The position numbers and the translations under genes are program-made. The notes beneath the pieces are model-generated. The model ran no database searches, was not told the origin of the DNA, and saw only the letters and a list, made by a program, of their open reading frames with translations. DNA of 64,000 nt from the NCBI GenBank assembly GCA_965153455.1, contig OZ234495.1:4278001-4342000 (forward strand), read 5' to 3'. The DNA is from Sphagnum compactum (taxonomy: Eukaryota > Bryophyta > Sphagnopsida > Sphagnales). Shown here one piece after another: positions 57,301-64,000 of the stretch. The first letter of the stretch is position 1; each line of letters starts with the position of its first letter.

Positions 57301-58413
57301 ATTGACATTTTTGAATGGCTTAAATGATGGTTGAAATCAAAACCATACACATTCAAACAATAAATACATTTTGGATCATAAGATGTGTTGGGTTGATAGA
57401 GGAGGATTGCTTATTATGATAGTCATGCTAAGTAAACACATTGTTTAGGTGAACGTGAATGAAACACTTATATGAACCTAGTCCATAACCTTATGATGTT
57501 CAGAGTTTTTCAGGCTTATGATTAGCCGTCCCCTCATCTCTCTCCATGCATAACCTCTCCCTCTTTCTCCCTGTTTTTTCATTCTCTTTTTGCATACAAC
57601 ATCTGGACAGAGAATGGTTATGGATTTTTGTCCATGGAGTGGAGGGTTATATGTTTTTTTTCGCTAATCCACAAGAACATTATGAAACATTTCATCCACC
57701 CACCAGATTTTTGTGGTGAAATTTTCACAAAAGAAAGAGAAAAACTTGAAGAATTCACGAGTTTCCTCAGTGTAGATTGTGTGTTTTCAGCTTACCACTT
57801 CGGTGAAGGCAAAAAATATTGAGGGACAAAAAGAAAACCCAACAAAACTACTTGGGTTGCCTCTCAAAATGCATGTTTAAGTTTAGATAAATATAGTTTT
57901 AGGCAGCCTTTTCATTAGTTGAAGCTTTACAACTTCTGTTCACAACATACTAAATGTTATCCACCGAATGGATTGATGCTCATTCAAAATTGAATGATCA
58001 TCCAAAACAGTCTGAAATTTAACATACTAAAAGGAGCTTTTTTTTTAACAAGGGGCATAATCATCTTGAAGGGCTCACAAGCCACAAAACCCAAAACCAA
58101 GCCAAAAGCCTTAAATTGAAGGGTTGAAGGTTAACATATAAATCTAGAAGGAAGATGGCTTCTTCTCAAGTGTAAAGAATCTTGGAGAAATTTCTTTGCT
58201 CTCTCTCTCTCATCCCATGCCTATGAACAATGGCATTGACTTGTGTGCCCAACTAACATTGACTTCTTTGGACAATTGAGATGTGGGTAAAAGTAGTGGA
58301 CCCCTTAACCTCTTAGACAAAAAGAAAATTCCCTAAAGCTTTGAAAACTTCCAGCCACTTAAGGCATATCCATCCACTGTAGCTACACCTCTTGCCAAGG
58401 CTATTATTGCAAA
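54391..58413. other. very AT-rich gene-free stretch
   Basis: No coding signal is seen. From 55790 to 56110 there is a degenerate repeat of tacctaggt / acttaggt / ctatacatacctac phrases. A short copy fragment of the AGCCAAATTTGG family may lie at about 56590-56650 (actaaatcttcct-gatgatcacca). The ORFs at 56854-57110 and 57628-57822 have no motif. Confidence 0.45.
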
Positions 58414-58640
58414 TCCACAAGAAGATTTAGCCAAATTTGGCTACAAGCTAAATTTATGAAAATAAATTTTCTCAAAGACTCTTCTATATTTTTGGCTACC
58501 TCCTTGAACCATGTATAGAAATTTGGCAATGTTTCTTAAATTTTTTGATCAAGTTCTGACTATTGAAAATCTAAAACAACTTGACTTTAGCACTTTTAAT
58601 ATATAATAACATTTTTTGGCTATAGATAGTCAGCAAAAAA
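58414..58640 (+). repeat. dispersed repeat copy (AGCCAAATTTGGCT family)
   Basis: It starts ccacaagaagatttagcc and runs through ggctac, cttgaaccatgtatagaa, cttaaattttttga, ctattgaaaatct and ttttttggct. It aligns along its length with 60019-60238 in the same orientation and with 39965-40170 inverted. Confidence 0.7.
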
Positions 58641-59130
58641 AAATACTACTGCTAAGAGAAAAAATTTAAATTAAACTAAAAAAAAGTCGAGATACGCTTA
58701 TCACATTAAAAACTAGATAATCATCCAAGATTCAAACATTATTTATTGTAATCGATAAGACATTTTTTTCACATATTTATTTTAATGAATCAAACATAAG
58801 TTGGGAACTTTATATGGGTGGTGAAACATGAGAAGACACATTTAAAAAATGCATGGTCATCCAAAATCCTTAAAGCAAGAAGCTCATTAAGTAATGGTTC
58901 TGCTCATATTACAAGACAAGTTGAAACTTGAAACAAGACCTTGAGAGCAGATGAAAACCACAGAACATGGTCAAAATAAGCTCTTAAGATCAAGAGTCAA
59001 ATTGCTTATTCGGCAATGCATAGTTGCACACACTAGGATGGAGTGGAGTAGGACTATCACCTTATTATCAAGTCACATAATGAAGATAAAGAGGAGCTCC
59101 TTGCTGAGTTTGATAGCAAGTGAGGAGCTT
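58641..59130. other. gene-free spacer
   Basis: Nothing recognisable. The ORF at 58951-59187 overlaps the start of the minisatellite and has no motif. Confidence 0.4.
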
Positions 59131-59301
59131 ATTTTTCTCTCTTCTCACAAGATGTATTATGCGGTGCATTTTTCTCTCTTCTCATGAGATGTGTATTATG
59201 CATTACGCAGTGCATTTGTCTCTCTTCTCACGAGATGTATTATGCATTACATGGTGCATTTTTCTCTCTTCTCATGAGATGTATTAGGCATTACATGGTG
59301 C
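59131..59301 (+). repeat. 44-46 bp minisatellite, about four units
   Basis: Units begin atttttctctcttctca at 59131, 59168, 59214 and 59258, with lengths 37, 46, 44 and 44. Each carries gagatgtattatgcattac-ggtgc or a close variant; the first unit lacks part of the middle. Length variation is confined to the attatgcattac segment. Confidence 0.8.
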
Positions 59302-60018
59302 TATCAGTTATATGAATTGTGCGAGATAAGCGAGAAATTCCCTCCTTTGGGTTCTGGTCTACTCAGGCTCATTCCTTTGGTTTTGTTGTGTTCTCCTTTT
59401 GCTAGGAAGCTTGTTTTCTTTTGTTCCTCCCCCACACCCCCCAACAAAAACAAGCAAACTTGAAACCATAAAACAACATGGTTAAGTAATTTCATCATGA
59501 AATGAATTTAATAAAGAAAATGTGCTTTTAGCCTAAAAGTTAGTGTTAAATGAGTCTCCAACTGTATGTAACCAACACATGAATTGAAGAAAAATAAATA
59601 AAAAATTATCCCTCCAGCATCTCACACATCAAGTTGCCAAGCCTCTTCCTTCTGGGCACAACCAACCACATTAAAAGTCAAAAGTACAAACCCTAATATG
59701 CTGGGACGATGTACGATGACGCGTGACCCTCAATTTCAACTCGGCCAGTGGAGAAAAAGTCTCCCCTTCGCCCACCCAGTTGAGAAAAAGATGCCCCAAC
59801 TTGGTTCATAGCCTTCTCAGGAAAGCCTGGAAATTTTCTCAAAGGCTCTGATTCTTAGGCTTCTCTGGGGAGGGTACTCAGTTCTTGGTGTTTGGGGGTA
59901 ATGAAGTGGGGGAGGGGGAGTTTTTTTTTTTTTTTAAATTTATATTATTATTTTGTTTTTGTGGTGTTTTGGAGGTGTGGGATGGGGAATTTATTATGTC
60001 AATATTATATAGTGATGA
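59302..60018. other. gene-free spacer
   Basis: There is no supportable gene. The minus-strand ORF 59304-59498 and plus-strand ORF 59885-60124 lack any motif. Confidence 0.4.
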
Positions 60019-60238
60019 TCTACAAGAAGATTTAGCCAAATTTGGCTACAAGCTAAAATGTGAAAGTAAAAAACTTGTTAAACATCTTTCTTTATCTTTG
60101 GCTACTTTCTTGAACCATGTATAGAAACCTAGTGATGTTTCTTAAATTTTTTTGAAAATATGGCTATTGAAAATCTTTTAAAAACTTGATTTCAGCACTT
60201 TTTTTATTTTTAATATAACTTTTTTGGCTAGCCAGCAG
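60019..60238 (+). repeat. dispersed repeat copy (AGCCAAATTTGGCT family) upstream of the 61-kb gene
   Basis: It starts tctacaagaagatttagcc and follows the same landmarks as 58414-58640, ending in tttttttggctagccagcag. It lies about 780 bases before the start codon at 61023. Confidence 0.7.
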
Positions 60239-60253
60239 AAAAAGAAAAGGCCG

Positions 60254-60270
60254 GGGGGGGGGGGGGGGGG
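60254..60270 (+). repeat. 17-base poly(G) run
   Basis: An uninterrupted G17 run is followed by C and GGG. Such a tract can form a quadruplex, and it is also a place where assemblies tend to be wrong in length. Confidence 0.8.
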
Positions 60271-60439
60271 CGGGTTTGCCCATCAGCGGTAAACAAAATA
60301 CAAAGGGAGGACGAGCAGTTTCTAAAAACAAAACACCCGCAGGAGCAGGTATTACGTCTTTCGAAACAACCCGAGGGTGAATAGGTAGGGTGTTCTTAGG
60401 AAGGGCTATTAGTGCAGGCCAAGTTGGGAGCAAGTGGTT

Positions 60440-61022
60440 AGCCGGCCGACCCCACTAGTGGTGCCGACAATCCCATCAATTGCAAATATGAGGGGGAAAG
60501 GAAAAAAGAAAAACTGAACCAAAATAATCGGCAGATCGGACACTCTGCATCAATAGTCGGTAAGTATCGAACGGCCTCAGCTTTGACAGGGAAGTCGCTG
60601 CGGATCCGACGACCGCAAACTGTGCACGCGCTCTTATCCTTGCACGCGCTCGCTGGGAGGTGCGAACGGTTCGCCCTAGAACCCTCGAACGTGGCTTTGC
60701 TGCCGACAAGTCGGGAGGAGGAGGGCGACGACGACGACGAAGAGAATGCTGCTGCGAATTCTTCAGCTTTAAAACAGGGTCTGTTGTCGTCGTAAGCAAT
60801 TCATTTCTCTCTCTCGTTGCTTCTTTTGATTTTTGCGGAGAAAAATTGTCTCAATGTCTCAATTTTTGGAGTTTCTAAAAGGTTTGGCCAAATAGAAACT
60901 TTCTCCTCTGAGTCGACGACGTACAGCAGCAGCAGCAGCAGCAGCCCGGGGTTGTAACTTGGGGGTGCTGACAGGCGAGGAGAGGAGGAGGAGGAGGAGA
61001 AGAAGAAGAAGAAAAAGAAGAC
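60440..61022 (+). promoter_or_regulatory. GC-richer upstream region and purine-rich leader of the 61-kb gene
   Basis: Base composition rises from about 60440, unlike the surrounding AT-rich DNA. A (GCA)n run lies at about 60927-60943, and a (GAG/AAG)n purine tract ends directly before the ATG (about 60978-61021). No TATA element is clear. The ORFs on both strands at 60476-60878 are probably leader or promoter by-products. Confidence 0.35.
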
Positions 61023-62210
61023 ATGTCGATAAACGGAACCCTACTCAACACAGCGGGTGTTGTTGGAGTATGGAACGTTTCTCAGTACCCGTGCCTGGAA
61101 TTCAGGAGCGAGGTAGTGAAGACGTTTTTCGTTTTATGGCCGGAGATACTGAATGGAGTCTTCGACTACTGCTGCGAAGACGGAGCTAGTACCTACAGTC
61201 TCGCGAATTTCACATACGGACTTCACCAAGGTCAATTAGATCCCCGTCCCTACTTCGATCTAGGCGTTGTAGACACGTTTCTGCCATACTGGTATTTCTG
61301 GACTTTCTGGCAAGTCCCCACGAAATCCATAAGTTTCCCGCTCTACTGCGATTACACGGATATGCATCGTTTGTACGTGAGGAGATTCTGGAAGAAGATC
61401 ATTGTGCTAGGAGCGAAAACTGGGGCTGTGCTTGTGGGGATTTTGCAACTCGCAGTTTTGGTATGGGTACTCTGTCTGTGGGTAGGGCCGTTTATTCGTC
61501 CGTATAATTGGATCAGTGAATCCAGGAGAAAGGAGCGCCTGTCGCCACGCTGGAGACGCAAGATGCTGAAGGCCTGGTTCTGGAGATTGGAATACGCAGA
61601 TCTGATCACAGATTGGGCTCATCTGATTCTATTGGCGTTGATAGGGGGTTGCATGATGGAAGCTATAGGCCATTCTAGTCTTCATATGTGGCGAGCTTCC
61701 GTCATGTACAACGCCGGTGCAGTCTACAGTTACCTCACGGCAATGGCTATACTGTCGTCACTAGTTCGCCAATGTGCAATGTGCATTCTCCCTCGCCAGT
61801 CAGTCGACGCTCTACCGGTTCCCAGAGACAGTGGGAGTCGACTCATGCGTAGCGGATTAGTCGATGGCACTCCCCGGGATCGATCAGGCCGAGCTTGGTG
61901 GGATCTGAGGTATGTCACAGACGACTGGCGCTGGCAAAAAGTGTTCGCCCAGTTGGGTGTGTTGATACTCATGGGCACATACTTGGCGTTGGTAGATACC
62001 GTCGATGGCGGGGCTATGGACAATGTTGCGGGAGTTGTATTGGCAGCGGTCGTAGCCGCTTGTATCTGGTCTGCTGGCGTCACAATTGTCGTATTTTTCC
62101 GCTCCGCGACCTTCATGCTACTAGCGTGGATCTTCGTAAGACCAAACGTTCTGGACGAGTACCTCTACAGGCCCGGAGTCCATGCAAACGGAAACGGATT
62201 ACCTCCCTGA
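61023..62210 (+). CDS. unrecognised multi-pass membrane protein, 395 aa
   Basis: A single open frame runs from ATG 61023 (after a purine-rich leader) to TGA 62208-62210. I do not recognise the family. Residues 1-110 are non-repetitive, with many aromatic residues (YFWTFWQVP at 91-99), six Cys and possible N-glycosylation sites (N4, N18, N62). This fits a luminal or extracellular N-terminal part, although no classical signal peptide is present. Hydrophobic helices lie at about 126-158, 194-214, 229-249 (weaker), 307-325 and 334-370 (long, perhaps two). A basic loop (RRKERLSPRWRRK, 168-180) and an Arg/Ser-rich loop (255-292) suggest cytosolic sides. The last third, from VTDDWRW at 298, is duplicated at 40359-40880. 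The base composition is markedly richer in GC than the flanks. The absence of introns is unusual beside the PILS gene but also seen in the 14.29-kb gene. Confidence 0.75.
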   Translation: MSINGTLLNTAGVVGVWNVSQYPCLEFRSEVVKTFFVLWPEILNGVFDYCCEDGASTYSLANFTYGLHQGQLDPRPYFDLGVVDTFLPYWYFWTFWQVPTKSISFPLYCDYTDMHRLYVRRFWKKIIVLGAKTGAVLVGILQLAVLVWVLCLWVGPFIRPYNWISESRRKERLSPRWRRKMLKAWFWRLEYADLITDWAHLILLALIGGCMMEAIGHSSLHMWRASVMYNAGAVYSYLTAMAILSSLVRQCAMCILPRQSVDALPVPRDSGSRLMRSGLVDGTPRDRSGRAWWDLRYVTDDWRWQKVFAQLGVLILMGTYLALVDTVDGGAMDNVAGVVLAAVVAACIWSAGVTIVVFFRSATFMLLAWIFVRPNVLDEYLYRPGVHANGNGLPP

Positions 62211-64000
62211 GCGTCACACTTCTTCAAACGCGGTCAGCCTACAGACTTCGTAATCCAGTTGCAGTATTAACCCCGAATCCATTGAACCATGTAAACATAA
62301 GACTTACTTGAAGATTATAAACTATATATGTGTCTAGAAAATTGAGCAAATTGGGAGTGGATTCCAACCCTTAATTTCCGTAAGCAGCTTGTACACTAAT
62401 CTGGTGTTTTAAACCTTTACTCTGGACTAGAATCTAGATGGTTGTGACTTACTTCATTATATTTGATCTTGTGTTTTTAGGGTGTTCTAATTCAAAGAGG
62501 AATTAGCAATATTAAGCATTAATTAAACCCCCCATCATGATGTAATATATATATATATATATATAAATATTGTACTTGTTGAAACTTGGGATCATTTTAA
62601 AACTTGAGCTGATTACTTTTTCTGTCTATTTTATCATGCTTTCACTTAGTGCAGTTTTTTGTTTTGGGTCTTTTTTTCCTCAGGGCGACAATGAGATTTA
62701 TCCCTGAAATCAGGTTCTAAGAAAAGCCCGATTTCAGGGATAATTGCATAATAAATGAATGTTAAAAATTGCCAGATTTTTACAACAAGTTCCAGTAGAT
62801 AGCCAAAACATTGAACGATTATTGAATATTTCTACTTTCATCTCTAATCTATATTAGCCAAATTTGGTTATATATTGTCTTCTTGCGGATGATCAGCAGT
62901 TTGGCTGCATCACCAATATGGAAATATGAACCCTGGATTTCACCCTTGAATTAGAAAGATTGTTGAAATTGGAATTAGGAACATGCCACAGTTATGTATC
63001 ATATGTCTGATCATATTATTGTTTCAGACATTGAAATTTTCATGTGTGCATTTTAATGAATATGGTTCAAACATAAATTATGTGTACAAAGAACTTGTGC
63101 ACAGCAACTAGTAGCAAATTAGTTCCAATTTCTGAAGCATTTCTTTTTGGTTTAGTATTTTTATTTTATTTTAAATCCCTTTTCAGTTTTAGTTAGTTTG
63201 GAGTTGGCTTTTGCAGTCTGCAGTTTTTGGTGTGGATTTGGACAACAAGTTTTGAATGTGTTGTGTGTGTGTATGGTTTAGGACTTACACTCCATGTAAG
63301 TGTAAAACTGTGTAAATCTATTTTATGCAGTGTAAAGCAGTGTAAGTATCAAATAATTATATTTATGTGATTTTACATGTTTATGTAAATACCGTAAAAA
63401 CATGTCATTTCTTTTGAGGGTGGGGGGGCAGAAGGGGGATGAGTTTAGAATTTTTTGGTGATAGGCCAATCAAAGTGGCCCATTGCGATCCCAAAAAAAC
63501 CCTTGCAAACATTTGTGTTTTCGGCTACATGACAACCAATTAAATTAATTAATATAAATCATAATAAGTACCCAAGCTCTTGTAAAGTCCTAAGCTAAAA
63601 CTGACGATGAACAAAGTTAGGAATAGAAATTCTACTCAAGCAATGACATGAAGCAAAATGCACACAAGAATGTGCATCCAAAATATTCGCCTAAATGGCA
63701 TCACAAGTTGTTCTATATCCTTGCCCAAAAGTTTGCTCTTGTATTGTATATAGGTGATTAAAGGGAAATACTACCATAGTTCCCTTTCTTCCTCATCATG
63801 GGAAGTTGTTATCTCTGCCTCTTTGAACATTTGTGTGATCAATTGCAAATGAGCTGGGCAAAACTTTGGATGAAGAATAGATCATACAATGGAGCTTATA
63901 TTGATTAGGTATTATGGTAACCTAAATAACATGGTTTTTTGTGGACTATCACAAAGAAGAGATCGGTGGAGGGGTACAATTGGAGCCGATAGCCATGAAG
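62211..64000. other. 3' flank, gene-free
   Basis: It probably contains the 3' untranslated region of the 61-kb gene at its left end. An (AT)n microsatellite lies at about 62544-62566. A minus-orientation fragment of the AGCCAAATTTGG repeat lies at about 62800-62925. Around 63284-63355 the hexamer gtgtaa recurs (actccatgtaagtgtaaaactgtgtaa). No gene is supported. Confidence 0.45.
62800..62925 (-). repeat. dispersed repeat fragment (AGCCAAATTTGGCT family)
   Basis: The order tagccaaa, attgaatat, tagccaaatttgg, gatgatcagca-tttggct and catcacc matches the minus-orientation copy at 39965-40170, with more divergence. It lies downstream of the 61-kb gene. Confidence 0.5.

Noticed and set aside
60164-60433. 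Minus-strand ORF with proline run
   Set aside because: The proline run is simply the G17 tract read on the other strand, and the rest lies partly in the dispersed repeat.
1-64000. CRISPR arrays, operons, ribosome-binding sites, riboswitches
   Set aside because: Tandem arrays here lack spacer-repeat structure, and the introns, LTR elements and telomere motif show eukaryotic nuclear DNA.
1-64000. tRNA, rRNA or snRNA genes
   Set aside because: I looked for paired A/B-box and anticodon-arm patterns and rRNA-like blocks and saw none; a covariance search would be needed to be certain.

Overview
This is AT-rich nuclear DNA from a land plant. The plant signals are a CCCTAAA interstitial telomere-type repeat, a PIN-LIKES (PILS) auxin-carrier gene with many short exons, a secreted wall-type protein with a PDF1-like C-terminal domain, and a Ty3/Gypsy chromovirus primed by initiator Met-tRNA. 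The species cannot be fixed from the window. Non-LTR elements of the APE/SAP-ORF1 kind and of the restriction-like-endonuclease (REL) kind make a seed-free plant or gymnosperm a reasonable guess, but that is inference.

Layout. 1-14 kb: gene-poor AT-rich DNA holding a 5'-truncated, GC-rich REL-type retroelement tail (2679-3309), a diverged MITE copy (3472-3784) and a telomere-repeat duplication (5786-5888). 14.29-16.01 kb: an intact single-exon gene for a secreted repeat protein. 16.3-25 kb: gene-free, with tandem repeats and a relic tRNA-primer site. 25.19-25.60 kb: a 70-bp minisatellite. 26.17-30.57 kb: a ten-exon PILS gene with phase-consistent exons but one in-frame TGA in exon 4. 32.15-36.15 kb: a degenerate LINE (SAP-like ORF1, APE endonuclease, RT, zinc finger, TAAG tail). 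36-40 kb: gene-free. 40.36-40.88 kb: an ORF whose C-terminal part is a paralogue of the gene at 61 kb. 41.09-41.42 kb: a MITE with terminal inverted repeats. 41.8-53.2 kb, minus strand: an old R2-like non-LTR element, split by a complete but dead chromovirus (42581-50496, TSD GAAAT) and by a solo LTR (51218-52038, TSD GAAAT). The chromovirus itself carries a solo LTR in reverse orientation (45999-46983, TSD TTGAA). 53.9-60.3 kb: gene-free DNA with two minisatellites and dispersed repeats. 61.02-62.21 kb: an intact single-exon gene for an unrecognised multi-pass membrane protein. 62.2-64 kb: gene-free.

The host genes do not form a pathway or cluster. They are separate loci in a repeat-dominated landscape. 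The clearest history is the 41.8-53.2 kb nest: an R2-like element first, then LTR insertions into it, then one more LTR insertion into the chromovirus. The best leads are the unknown membrane-protein family (two loci, same strand, about 21 kb apart), REL-endonuclease retroelements in a plant, a chromovirus reading frame broken only by stop codons with no frameshift, and the single nonsense codon in an otherwise perfect PILS gene.
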